Source of the DNA: Nitrosarchaeum sp.
GTDB taxonomy: Archaea > Thermoproteota > Nitrososphaeria > Nitrososphaerales > Nitrosopumilaceae
Reading direction: 5' to 3'
NCBI GenBank assembly: GCA_018334095.1
Contig: JAGXTE010000038.1
Span: 1-64,000, forward strand
DNA length: 64,000 nt
Shown here: positions 44,554-52,752 of the stretch, piece after piece
Layout of the letters: the number at the start of each line of letters is the position of its first letter
How positions within the stretch are numbered: the first letter of the stretch is position 1
Made by a program: the position numbers and the translations under genes
The notes under the pieces: model-generated
What the model saw: the letters and a program-made list of their open reading frames with translations, nothing else
What the model was told of the DNA's origin: nothing
Databases searched by the model: none

Positions 44554-44712
44554 TTGAAAAAATGTGCGTACTGTAAAAATTCTTTTGAAGGTGACGCAAA
44601 ATTTTGTTCTCAGAATTGTAGAGACTCATACATATTAGAAATCAGCAATAGAATCAAAGAAGCAACTGAAAACGATTTGAGTCACACTAAAAGTTTTAGT
44701 GAAGATAAATAA
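44554..44712 (+). CDS. Mini zinc-finger protein, 52 aa
   Basis: TTG start; KKCAYCKNSFEGDAKFCSQNCRDSY has the CxxC...FCSxxCR layout of short DUF2116-like ribbons, followed by a charged helical tail. It resembles the microproteins at 23322-23429 and 44717-44866. Convergent with the latter, with four bases between stops. Confidence 0.6.
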   Translation: MKKCAYCKNSFEGDAKFCSQNCRDSYILEISNRIKEATENDLSHTKSFSEDK

Positions 44713-44716
44713 AAAA

Positions 44717-44866
44717 TTAATTCAAATATGCTAATAATTGAGTATGACAGTATCGATTAAAACATTCATCCAATCTTTTTTGTTGTAATTCATAATAGCA
44801 GTTAGTCGAGCAACAATTCTTTGTTCCTTGTTGAAATGTATTAACACAAATCACACAGGTTTTCAT
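44717..44866 (-). CDS. Mini zinc-finger protein, 49 aa, last cistron of the micro-ORF operon
   Basis: MKTCVICVNTFQQGTKNCCSTNCYYEL gives the CxxC...CCSxNC pattern shared with 23322-23429 and 44554-44712; a helical end with more Cys/His (DECFNRYCHTQLLAYLN) follows. The ATG overlaps the stop of the 24-residue ORF before it (ATGA). Confidence 0.6.
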   Translation of the reverse strand: MKTCVICVNTFQQGTKNCCSTNCYYELQQKRLDECFNRYCHTQLLAYLN

Positions 44867-44937
44867 TGTCTCAACTCAATTTCTAATTCTTCAAGCTGGC
44901 CAGTAAATAGCAAGAATAATTGTGTTAAGAAATTCAT
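44863..44937 (-). CDS. Micro-ORF, 24 aa
   Basis: MNFLTQLFLLFTGQLEELEI and four more residues. Hydrophobic then acidic helix. Both ends use ATGA overlaps with neighbours, so it appears to be translated as part of the chain or to serve as a coupling leader for the next ORF. Confidence 0.4.
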   Translation of the reverse strand: MNFLTQLFLLFTGQLEELEIELRQ

Positions 44938-45095
44938 GCTGGAATCACCGACAATATTTGAGATTCATCATGAAAGCATCTCTTGGTATCAAAACAATCA
45001 GAACAGACCAACCATTCAGGAGTGTAATCAGAGCCTTTTGCACCAATATAGATTACCTTATACTCTGGAGAATGCTCCTCATTACAAATATTCAT
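44934..45095 (-). CDS. Cys-rich small protein, 53 aa
   Basis: MNICNEEHSPEYKVIYIGA, then WLVCSDCFDTKRCFHDESQ. CxxC plus further Cys/His suggests a zinc site. An aaggaga ribosome-binding site lies about eight bases before the ATG, and the ATG overlaps the previous stop. Function unknown. Confidence 0.6.
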   Translation of the reverse strand: MNICNEEHSPEYKVIYIGAKGSDYTPEWLVCSDCFDTKRCFHDESQILSVIPA

Positions 45096-45196
45096 TGAGA
45101 CATCTCCTTTGATTGATCTTTGATTTTCATTAGAAAGATATCAGTCATTTGCAATAATGTGTTCATTTCAGAATTTTCAGCAGGTGAAAAAGTCAT
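45092..45196 (-). CDS. Microprotein, 34 aa, paralogue copy B
   Basis: MTFSPAENSEMNTLLQMTDI and a basic helical end. Nearly identical in its middle to the 31-residue ORF upstream (SEMNTLLQMTD). Preceded by an aggag ribosome-binding site and coupled by ATGA on both sides. Confidence 0.55.
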   Translation of the reverse strand: MTFSPAENSEMNTLLQMTDIFLMKIKDQSKEMSQ

Positions 45197-45273
45197 TGCG
45201 AATTCTCCTTTGATTGGGTTCGGATTTTCTTGAGAAACATATCAGTCATTTGCAATAATGTGTTCATTTCAGA
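45138..45273 (-). repeat. 35-bp perfect direct repeat, two copies 101 bp apart
   Basis: 45138-45172 and 45239-45273 are identical over 35 bases. They lie inside copies B and A of the duplicated microprotein. Flanking sequence is also similar (tctcctttgattg in both), so a whole gene unit of about 100 bp was duplicated recently. Confidence 0.9.
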
Positions 45274-45288
45274 GTTTCCAGGAGTCAT
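45193..45288 (-). CDS. Microprotein, 31 aa, paralogue copy A
   Basis: MTPGNSEMNTLLQMTDMFLK followed by KIRTQSKENSQ. Amphipathic helix. The end of the 66-residue ORF upstream (TEIDYLLKMTKNVLMKIRKQ) looks like a more diverged third copy. Coupled by ATGA at both ends with gagga before its ATG. Confidence 0.55.
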   Translation of the reverse strand: MTPGNSEMNTLLQMTDMFLKKIRTQSKENSQ

Positions 45289-45485
45289 TGTGAATCCTCC
45301 ATCAATTGTTTTCTAATTTTCATGAGAACGTTTTTTGTCATTTTTAGCAAATAATCGATTTCAGTAGTATCAATAGTATCACGTCCTTGTTCATAGGTAC
45401 TTTTCGAGATATTTCCAACTTCCTGCTCTAAACTACGTAGTGCTAATACTGTGTGAATCAATATAGTGCCTCCCCTTTTTCCCAA
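45285..45485 (-). CDS. Small protein, 66 aa, downstream of the TrmB-like regulator
   Basis: Starts inside the last 28 bases of the regulator gene. An N-terminal helix (ILIHTVLALRSLEQEVGNIS) and a C-terminal helix that resembles the two following microproteins (IDYLLKMTKNVLMKIRKQLM). Not a known family. Its stop overlaps the next start (ATGA). Confidence 0.6.
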   Translation of the reverse strand: MGKRGGTILIHTVLALRSLEQEVGNISKSTYEQGRDTIDTTEIDYLLKMTKNVLMKIRKQLMEDSQ

Positions 45486-46318
45486 GATAAGTCAAACAAG
45501 GAACTCATCATGTCAACTAGAGTTTCAGAATCAGACCACCAAGCAAAAGTTTGTCTTGTTGCATGAGTTGCATTTCTCATAAAGATCAAAACCTCTTTTT
45601 TGTCATTAATGACAAAACACTTGTTATCTGAGTTAGATGTAATTGCTCTAATTTTTTTCTGATCTAATTCAGAGATAAATTCAGGAGTTTTGCTTAATGG
45701 TGAGATGACCATTTCCATTTCAGATTTTGAATCTTCAATCCAATCAAATACGTCAGAATGATAGAATCTCAAAACGTCTGGGATGCTTCCATAGATTTTG
45801 ATGGATTCGGTACTGTTTCCAACCATTTCTTTGATTTTGTTTGTGATCGGACCCATTCCATGTAGTAATTGCATCTTTTCAGATTTTGACTCGTCAGTCT
45901 CTACTACAAAAAATGGAACCTGTTTCCACAATTTAGAGAGAGATTCTTCTTTACCAGCCAAAGAGTCAATTCTTCTCTGTTCTTGTTTTACCAAGGTTTC
46001 AATTGCTTGTTTCATTTCCATAGCAGAATATTTGGTAGGATGTTCCATCTGAGCTGTTACCAGTCCCAGATTTTGTAGGGAGTTTACCAGGTGATATGTC
46101 TCAGTTCTTGGCAATTGTAGTGCTTTTGATATCTCTGAAGCAGTTTTTGCACCATATTTGCCTAGATAGATAAACACCTTGCTTTGATTAGCAGTTAATC
46201 CAAAATTGATTAGTTCATTTTTTATCTTCTCAAGAGCTATTTTGTGTTGATATAGTTCAGTCTCCGATTCATTCTCAAAGAGAGTTATTTCTTGTTGTTG
46301 TGTATTCATTTTCTTCAA
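45458..46318 (-). CDS. TrmB-like transcriptional regulator
   Basis: 286 residues. After a 30-residue leader, LINFGLTANQSKVFIYLGKYG, ASEISKALQLPRTETYHLVNSLQNLGLV is a winged helix of the TrmB type. A coiled linker and a PLD-like effector region follow (SIKIYGSIPDVLRFYHSDVFDWI, IRAITSNSDNKCFVINDKKEVLIFM). First gene of a minus-strand unit that continues into six micro-ORFs, and divergent from the exported-protein genes at 46464. Inverted repeats in the shared upstream region are candidate operators, possibly for autorepression. Confidence 0.8.
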   Translation of the reverse strand: MKKMNTQQQEITLFENESETELYQHKIALEKIKNELINFGLTANQSKVFIYLGKYGAKTASEISKALQLPRTETYHLVNSLQNLGLVTAQMEHPTKYSAMEMKQAIETLVKQEQRRIDSLAGKEESLSKLWKQVPFFVVETDESKSEKMQLLHGMGPITNKIKEMVGNSTESIKIYGSIPDVLRFYHSDVFDWIEDSKSEMEMVISPLSKTPEFISELDQKKIRAITSNSDNKCFVINDKKEVLIFMRNATHATRQTFAWWSDSETLVDMMSSLFDLSWEKGEALY

Positions 46319-46326
46319 AAACCATT

Positions 46327-46443
46327 AGGTTACTTTTGATATAACCTAGAATTTCGCTCAGGCGTGAAATTTAGTTCGAACCATGCGAACCTTGGCTATT
46401 TTTTAGTAGATTTCAAAAAATACGTCTGATCGCTTATAAATAT
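46327..46443. promoter_or_regulatory. Divergent promoter region with three inverted repeats
   Basis: Between the TrmB-like gene and the plus-strand gene at 46464. AGGTTA/TAACCT (46327-46332, 46342-46347) encloses a TATA-like ttatat facing the regulator gene. AATTTC/GAAATT (46350-46355, 46366-46371) and GTTCG/CGAAC (46374-46378, 46386-46390) follow. The plus-strand TATA box is cttataaatataa at about 46432-46443, 27 bases before ATG 46464, so that transcript is probably leaderless. Confidence 0.55.
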
Positions 46444-46463
46444 AACAGCATAAATCAAGATCT

Positions 46464-47207
46464 ATGCAAAATAGGAGGGTTGTAATCGTTGGAATTATCA
46501 TTGGGATTGCATCAATTTTTACGGTTTCTATGCTTTCATCCAGTCCAATTTTACAGGCTTTTGGTGGAGTGACTTTAAATTCAGCAGATGCTGCCAAATC
46601 GCTTCAAGTAAGAATAACTCCGGTAGGTACAGTAGATGAACATATTTACAATTCATTTTCAAGAATAGGGTTTGTAGCAGGAGAAGGAAACTTTTTGCTA
46701 GAATCTGTTCCTAGTAAAGATAAAAGATCATTTTACAGTCTTGTTAAAAAATCATTAGATGATAAAGATAGGCGAGATAAAACAAGCCAACTAGACATAT
46801 CAATTGACATATTTTCTGGAGACGGAGAAATTATCCAAACTTTATTGTATAAACAGTGTGCAATTACGGAATATTTTGTTCATGTTGTGGATTCAAAAGG
46901 TACAATTTTGTTCTTAAAAGAGGATGGAACTGTCGAGATAAGAGAGGTAACAAAATTTTCATGTATTGGATTCACCTTAGATCTGTCAACTAAAGATTCC
47001 ATCTATGAAATTTTACATGATTTTAATATCACAGATTCTAATAAATTTGAAGATTTAACTAGAGATCCTTACTTTAGTAGACCTCCACTCAATTCTTCTG
47101 AAGGTGAATTGTTTTTCAATAGCAACACTAACACGTTACAAAAGTATGTGAATGGAACATGGAAAGATATCTCGAGTAAGGGTGGCCCTCCAACTCCTAG
47201 AAAATAA
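46464..47207 (+). CDS. Membrane-anchored exported protein, 247 aa
   Basis: Not recognised. Hydrophobic N-terminal segment (VVIVGIIIGIASIFTVSMLSS, about residues 6-27) acts as signal or anchor; the rest is a soluble beta-rich domain (LQVRITPVGTVDEHIYN; LLYKQCAITEYFVHVVDSKGTILFL) ending in a short phage-tail-like NTLQKYVNGTWKDIS segment. Ends five bases before the 1228-residue surface protein, with which it is surely co-transcribed. Probably regulated by the divergent TrmB-like protein (inference). Confidence 0.65.
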   Translation: MQNRRVVIVGIIIGIASIFTVSMLSSSPILQAFGGVTLNSADAAKSLQVRITPVGTVDEHIYNSFSRIGFVAGEGNFLLESVPSKDKRSFYSLVKKSLDDKDRRDKTSQLDISIDIFSGDGEIIQTLLYKQCAITEYFVHVVDSKGTILFLKEDGTVEIREVTKFSCIGFTLDLSTKDSIYEILHDFNITDSNKFEDLTRDPYFSRPPLNSSEGELFFNSNTNTLQKYVNGTWKDISSKGGPPTPRK

Positions 47208-47212
47208 AAGGT

Positions 47213-50200
47213 ATGAAAATCAAATGGGTTTTAGGACTAGTAATTTCATTAGCATTTATTTCTGTAATTGCCCAGATTGGAGAGAATAATCTTACAATAA
47301 CAGTAACATCAGACGGTAAAGCAAAGATATCACAGATCCTTTTTCCGAAAACATATGTATCAACTATTGATGTTAATTTAATTTCCAGTCAAATTTCAAA
47401 TATGCTTGTAGTAGATGAGAAAAATAATTTTTTAGGAACAAAACAGACGGAAAATGTAGTCAAGATTGCAACTTTGGGAGCGTCTACGGCAGATCTAAAG
47501 TACAATGCAGACATAATTAGGTACGAAAAAGGAGTTTTTAAGATCAAATATTCTAGCGACCAAGAGTCACGGGTAGTTTTACCTCCATTATCAAAGATTG
47601 TATCAATGAATACAATTCCAATTGAGGTAAATGAAAAAGACTATCTTTTGCCACCAGGAGACATCTCAATTAGTTATACAATAAGACCTGTAACTTCTCA
47701 AGAGTTTCCAGTGACAGTTGGAAATAAAGAATACAAAATAGAAACAATCTCTGCTGCCAAGATAGAAGAATTTGCTTCAAATGAGAATAAGATTCAATTT
47801 ATCATCAAAGACAAGGCAACAATCCTTGCAATAATTCCTACTCTAGTACTTGCAAATCCTGATGAAGTAACATTGAATAACGAAATGGTAGATTTTAGTG
47901 AGTTTCATAAAAACGGGACGCATTCATGGATTAGAATTGAACCTCATGAAAAAGGACTGGTAAAAATTTCAGATTCTTCACCTAAACCTGCAGAGGGAGG
48001 AGGATGTCTAATTGCTACAGCAACGTATGGTTCAGAGATGTCACACCAGGTGCAGTTCCTTCGAGAAATTCGAGATGATAAATTGATGAGTACTGCTACA
48101 GGTGTCTCATTTATGACTGGATTCAATCAATTGTATTACTTGTTCTCTCCAACAATTGCAGATCTAGAAAGAGAACATCCAATGTTTAGAGAGATGGTAA
48201 AAATTGGAATCACTCCAATGTTATCATCACTTTCTATCTTGTCTTTTGCGGATTCTGAACATGAAATTGTTGGATTTGGAGTGATCGCAATATTACTGAA
48301 TGTTGGAATGTATTTTGCATTACCGATACTAACAAGTTATGAGATTAAGAAAATAGTTCGAACCAGAGGTGTCCATAGATCGAACCTGAGTATTAAATCA
48401 AGTTATACTATAAGAAAGACATTGAAAACAAGCCTTTTCGGCATATTGGCAATTATTGTATTATGTGTTAGTGTACCCTCAGCTTTTGCTCAATCTGAGG
48501 AATCTGAATCGCCTATCAAAACAATTCTTGATCTCACACGAAACAATCTAGTTGAATCACTTGATTCAGCAGAACAGGTCCCATCTACAGCGCAAACATT
48601 TTACAATATGGGACAAATTGAGTACGAAAAGGCAATAGCGGCACTAGATAGTGGAGATGATGAGGCTGCAAGAGAGCATGCATTAATTGCCATGGCATTA
48701 TTTGAAGATTCAGCATCAATAATAGGAACACTAGAAGAATCACGCGTTTTAGATCAACTTCCAAACGGATTTGGAAATGGGGTTGGAAGTGCTTCAGAAC
48801 AAGGATTAGAAAAAGGACAGGGTCTAGGGGTAGGAGGAATCCCACCAGGAATAATGAAACAAATGATAGCTGCCAATATTTTTGAAATTCAAGAAGAAAT
48901 TACAGATGTAGAAGAAGAGGTCGAGGGTCTAAAGAATCTAATTTCAACAAATAACCTAGATGTAGATCTCACAGAATATAATAAAGCAGTTAATCTTGCA
49001 AAAGAAGTTTTAGCAAATGGAGATATTCCAAATGCCCAAGCAAAACTAGCATTAGCAAATGAAATCAAATCTGATCTGTATAATCAAATTAATGAAATAG
49101 TAACAGAAAATCAAGATGAAAAGATAAATGAATTTGTTGAAAAATCAATTAGCAATATCGAGGAATTATTATCAAAAGGGGAAAATCTAGGATTAACTAA
49201 AAAAGCAATTAGCGAATTAGAAGATACATTAGCTTCTCTAAAAAGTGGCAATATTGAAGAATCATTAGATAAGACAAGTGAAAAGAGCAAATTTGCAAAT
49301 GAGATCAAAGAGAATAAAGAAGCTGAGAAGGAGCTAAAGGCAGAAGAGAAAGCAGCTGAGAAAGAAGTAAAATCTGAACAGAAGGCAGAAGAAAAGGAGC
49401 TAAAGGCAGAAGAGAAGAATAACGATAAACCAAAAGAAATTTCAAATGGTCTAGGAGCAGCAGGAGATAATCCATCAGATAACGGATTTGCTAATGGTCA
49501 AGGTTTGGGATTAGGAAAGATTCCACCTGGTATTGCTAAATTATTTGGATATGAAGAAGGAGATGTAGATAAAAACAAAGCAGAAGAAAAGGAGCTAAAG
49601 GCAGAAGAGAAGGCAGCTGAGAAGGAGCTAAAGGCAGAAAGTAAAGAAATTCCAAATGGTCTAGGAGCAGCAGGAGATAATCCATCAGATAACGGATTTG
49701 CTAATGGTCAGGGTTTGGGATTGGGAAACATTCCACCGGGATTAGCTAGATTTGATTCATTTGAAGAGAGTTTCAGTAGCAGTCCAGATGATTTTTTTGA
49801 AAACCACTTTGAAGCAAAATTTGAAGCAAAATTTGAAAAAAGTTTTGACGATACAAAGAAAGGTAATGGAAACGGCAAAGGACTACTTGGCGATGCCCCA
49901 GGAAAGAGTGGAGAAGCTCCAGGACAAAACAAGGAGAAAAAGAAAGATGGTAATGGTAATGGTAATGGTAATGGTAATGGCAAGCCAGACAAAGTAACAG
50001 GATTAACTGCAAATGCAATTAGTAGTACTCAAATTGATCTTTCATGGACAGCGCCCGATGATGGGGGTTCTCCAATTACAGGTTATCAAATTGAACAAAA
50101 ATCAGGAGGAGGTGGATGGACTACAATTGTAGCAAATACAGGTTCTACCACCACTTCATATTCAAACACAGGTCTTACATCTAATACATCATATGATTAC

Positions 50201-50899
50201 AAAGTATCAGCAATTAATGCTAATGGTATTGGTGGAGCATCTAGTCATGAAACTGCAACTACCCCGACAGTTGGAGGAAATATTTTACCAATTGCAAATG
50301 CAGGATCTGACCAAATAATTAATGAAAACACAGCAACGCTACTTGACGGTTCAGGATCATCAGATTCAGATGGAACCATTGTATCATATTCTTGGATTCT
50401 AAATCCAGGACCAGGAACAGGTATACTAAGCAATGCAAATACGGTATCTCCAACATATACTGCAGGAGATATCAATGGTAATGGACCTAACAGAGAATTG
50501 ACTTTTACATTAACAGTCACAGATAACAACGGTGGAACTAACTCAGATACAGTATTAGTTACAGTAATCAATGGAAATGGAGGAGGGGTAAATAATCAAC
50601 CAACAGTAACTAATGGTGGAATTCCAGATGCCAATACTCCTAAAAATGTTAACTATGTAGTAGATGTTGCTTCATACTTTGCAGATGTAGAAAATTCAGA
50701 TTCAGAATTGATATACACAGGTTCAAGTGTTAAAGTATCAGGAGATGCAGTTGTCCATAAGATTACAAGTTCTTCGGGCACCTCAATAGTAACAATAGAA
50801 GTTAAAAATAATAAAACAGGAGTTGCAGATATAACAATTACAGCTACCGATGCTGGAGGGCTATCCATAACAGATACATTCAGACTCACAGTATCATAG
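47213..50899 (+). CDS. Large multidomain surface protein (CFI-box, KE repeats, FN3, PKD-like)
   Basis: 1228 residues. Signal peptide (about 5-21); a beta domain; a CFI-box GGGCLIATATYGS at about 261-273, followed by FREMVKIGITPML and membrane segments near 345-375. A second signal-like segment ending SVPSAFAQSEE lies near 403-425. Then helical SAEQV/EAREHALIAM repeats, two GLGAAGDNPSDNGFANGQGL repeats with IPPG, long Lys-Ala-Glu-Glu coiled stretches (about 700-810), a (GN) run, an FN3 domain (about 924-1020), a PKD-like domain (about 1022-1125) and an Ig-like end. Likely cell-surface, with the C-terminal adhesion-type domains outside. Function in adhesion or cell envelope is inferred. Confidence 0.78.
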   Translation: MKIKWVLGLVISLAFISVIAQIGENNLTITVTSDGKAKISQILFPKTYVSTIDVNLISSQISNMLVVDEKNNFLGTKQTENVVKIATLGASTADLKYNADIIRYEKGVFKIKYSSDQESRVVLPPLSKIVSMNTIPIEVNEKDYLLPPGDISISYTIRPVTSQEFPVTVGNKEYKIETISAAKIEEFASNENKIQFIIKDKATILAIIPTLVLANPDEVTLNNEMVDFSEFHKNGTHSWIRIEPHEKGLVKISDSSPKPAEGGGCLIATATYGSEMSHQVQFLREIRDDKLMSTATGVSFMTGFNQLYYLFSPTIADLEREHPMFREMVKIGITPMLSSLSILSFADSEHEIVGFGVIAILLNVGMYFALPILTSYEIKKIVRTRGVHRSNLSIKSSYTIRKTLKTSLFGILAIIVLCVSVPSAFAQSEESESPIKTILDLTRNNLVESLDSAEQVPSTAQTFYNMGQIEYEKAIAALDSGDDEAAREHALIAMALFEDSASIIGTLEESRVLDQLPNGFGNGVGSASEQGLEKGQGLGVGGIPPGIMKQMIAANIFEIQEEITDVEEEVEGLKNLISTNNLDVDLTEYNKAVNLAKEVLANGDIPNAQAKLALANEIKSDLYNQINEIVTENQDEKINEFVEKSISNIEELLSKGENLGLTKKAISELEDTLASLKSGNIEESLDKTSEKSKFANEIKENKEAEKELKAEEKAAEKEVKSEQKAEEKELKAEEKNNDKPKEISNGLGAAGDNPSDNGFANGQGLGLGKIPPGIAKLFGYEEGDVDKNKAEEKELKAEEKAAEKELKAESKEIPNGLGAAGDNPSDNGFANGQGLGLGNIPPGLARFDSFEESFSSSPDDFFENHFEAKFEAKFEKSFDDTKKGNGNGKGLLGDAPGKSGEAPGQNKEKKKDGNGNGNGNGNGKPDKVTGLTANAISSTQIDLSWTAPDDGGSPITGYQIEQKSGGGGWTTIVANTGSTTTSYSNTGLTSNTSYDYKVSAINANGIGGASSHETATTPTVGGNILPIANAGSDQIINENTATLLDGSGSSDSDGTIVSYSWILNPGPGTGILSNANTVSPTYTAGDINGNGPNRELTFTLTVTDNNGGTNSDTVLVTVINGNGGGVNNQPTVTNGGIPDANTPKNVNYVVDVASYFADVENSDSELIYTGSSVKVSGDAVVHKITSSSGTSIVTIEVKNNKTGVADITITATDAGGLSITDTFRLTVS
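49949..49978 (+). repeat. GGTAAT hexanucleotide repeat in the surface protein gene
   Basis: Five perfect ggtaat units followed by a ggcaag variant, encoding alternating Gly-Asn. It separates the coiled region from the FN3 domain. Six-base units keep frame when copy number changes. Confidence 0.9.
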
Positions 50900-50953
50900 A
50901 CAAAAAAACTATTTACCATATTCAAGTTTTCTAATAAATATACAATTAGATTA

Positions 50954-52033
50954 TCAAAGATCTTTAATTTTTGAATACTTTGAATCAGAGATAATTTTAG
51001 AAGCATGCATCTCATCTAATTTCACCTTAATTTGCTCAGACAGATAAGAAGATAATTCCTCATCATATTTGTCAGAATATACAGGTTCAGGTTTCTCAAC
51101 GGGTCTTTCAATAATTCTTTCCACAATTTTTTCTACAGGTTTTTCTACAGGAACAGGAGTTCGTTTGAATTTTTTAGCAACAACAAATCCACCAATCAGT
51201 AAAGGTACGACAATTACCCCGATTAAAAGAGAATAATTTTTCTCCAGTTTTGCTGAAACTGTTACAGGACCATCAATAAACACTTGTGCAGTATTTCCAT
51301 CATATTCAACATCACCATCCCATCCAGATAATGTGTTTAGAACCAAACCATCGCCTCCAGCATCTACTCCAATTGGAACAGTTACACCTTGCTTGTACCA
51401 TCCACTACCCACAGTAGCACCAATATCAGAAATTACATTGAGTTTGTACGTGGTACTAGAAAAAAAATCAACAAGATGATATTCATTCATCAAAACAGGT
51501 GGAGTTGTAAATGAGGGAGAATCATCGCTTTCAATATTCCAAAATTCAGATTTATCAAGGGACCAGCCAGTAATTTCTTGTCTTACTTTATTTTTTTCAA
51601 TTTCAGTAATTTTTGAGACGTTTATTGATACTAGAGTTCCGTCATCAAACCAGTTATCTTGAGTAGGAGACGACGGTAAAAATGAAAAACTGCTAGTGCC
51701 AGTTACAGTTAGCGCGTATTGTGTTATTGCAGAAAAAACGATTTGGGATGAATCATTTGGAAGTTCTAGATTAAATGTACCACGGGCAGATCGTGCAATC
51801 TTTACAGGTTCATCCCCATCAATAGAGTAAGAGACAAGATTGAATCTACTTGTTTCATCTTTTACCCAAGAATAATCTTGAGATATTACAAATTTCCCAT
51901 CAGACAAACCAACATCATATGACGGAGCAACATCATCTTCAAAGACTACAGATAGTTTTGAAGTCTGAGCAAAAGAAGGTTCAACATAAACACATACACA
52001 TAATCCCAATAAAACTAAAAGTAAAAGATTCAA
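50954..52033 (-). CDS. Type I membrane protein with cytoplasmic coiled tail, 359 aa
   Basis: Unrecognised. Signal peptide (LLLLVLLGLCVCVYVEPSFAQ, cut after about residue 23), an extracellular beta-rich region containing repeated WYKQG/WFDDGTLVSI-like elements (Big/InlB-type repeats near 150-260: SGWYKQGVTVPIGVDA, GWDGDVEYDGN), one transmembrane helix (LLIGVIVVPLLIGGFVVAKKF, about 270-290), then a Pro/Glu/Lys-rich tail (VEKPVEKIVERIIERPVEKP). The tail end (YSDKYDEELSSYLSEQIKVKLDEM) is helical. Overlaps the ORF upstream by four bases (ATGA), and is convergent with the surface protein gene. Confidence 0.65.
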   Translation of the reverse strand: MNLLLLVLLGLCVCVYVEPSFAQTSKLSVVFEDDVAPSYDVGLSDGKFVISQDYSWVKDETSRFNLVSYSIDGDEPVKIARSARGTFNLELPNDSSQIVFSAITQYALTVTGTSSFSFLPSSPTQDNWFDDGTLVSINVSKITEIEKNKVRQEITGWSLDKSEFWNIESDDSPSFTTPPVLMNEYHLVDFFSSTTYKLNVISDIGATVGSGWYKQGVTVPIGVDAGGDGLVLNTLSGWDGDVEYDGNTAQVFIDGPVTVSAKLEKNYSLLIGVIVVPLLIGGFVVAKKFKRTPVPVEKPVEKIVERIIERPVEKPEPVYSDKYDEELSSYLSEQIKVKLDEMHASKIISDSKYSKIKDL

Positions 52034-52647
52034 GTAGACATCACCAGTGTTTCTAATCCAGAATATTTTGAATCCAATGTATCTTTAATTTGTTCCAAAG
52101 ATTTTGTGTATTCGCTATTGATGGTTTCATATTTTCCACGTGGAATTAACTTGCAATCAAAATCAGAATGCAATTTATTTAATGATTTTTCATAACCGTG
52201 TTTTTTTGCAATTAATTGATAAAACTCGTCAGGGATTGGCCAAGTTGACTTTGGTAGCTCAAATATATCACCTATTGGCTCTGAGCTCTCGCCTCTAAAA
52301 CTATCAATTTCTTTAATCTTTTGAAATCGATAAGCTGTCAAAATATATCTTACATCATTTGCAGCATATTTTAATTTCTCAACTAGACCACATTTTAAAA
52401 GAGATTTTTCAAGAGTTAGACGAACTAGATCTTGTTTTCCTTTATCATTTTGACCAGTTGCAAGTTGCGCGATTTCAGATAGTTTAACAGGACCCATTTT
52501 TTCACAAGTTAATTCAGAGATGGCAAAAAGGATTTTTTGCGTCAATAATTGCTGTGATGAGTCTTCAAGATATTTGAAGCAGTTTTCCTTGAGGTTCTTT
52601 ACTTTGAGAATTCTACTAAATAGATCATCTTCACTTAACAAACACAT
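52030..52647 (-). CDS. Hypothetical protein, probable winged helix, 205 aa
   Basis: Not recognised. Residues about 35-115 read as a winged-helix domain (LTQKILFAISELTCEKMGPVKLSEIAQLATG, then LTLEKSLLKCGLVEKLKYA, RYILTAYRFQKI). The C-terminal quarter is helical with a Lys/Glu-rich tail resembling the cytoplasmic tail of the following membrane protein (YETINSEYTKSLEQIKDTLDSKYS). Coupled to it by an ATGA overlap, so the pair may be a membrane sensor and DNA-binding partner (inference). Confidence 0.6.
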   Translation of the reverse strand: MCLLSEDDLFSRILKVKNLKENCFKYLEDSSQQLLTQKILFAISELTCEKMGPVKLSEIAQLATGQNDKGKQDLVRLTLEKSLLKCGLVEKLKYAANDVRYILTAYRFQKIKEIDSFRGESSEPIGDIFELPKSTWPIPDEFYQLIAKKHGYEKSLNKLHSDFDCKLIPRGKYETINSEYTKSLEQIKDTLDSKYSGLETLVMST

Positions 52648-52752
52648 TCACCCCGTTACAACTAGAAAAAAGTGATTGTACATATTATTTTTGATAAACT
52701 GCACTTTTAGTACTAATCTGGGTAAGATTATAGCAAAAATTAGCCATGAAAT

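Noticed and set aside
44828-45112. 94-residue plus-strand ORF
   Set aside because: It covers the antisense of several micro-ORFs that have ribosome-binding sites and ATGA overlaps; its sequence (Asn/Ser/His-rich) looks like a shadow.
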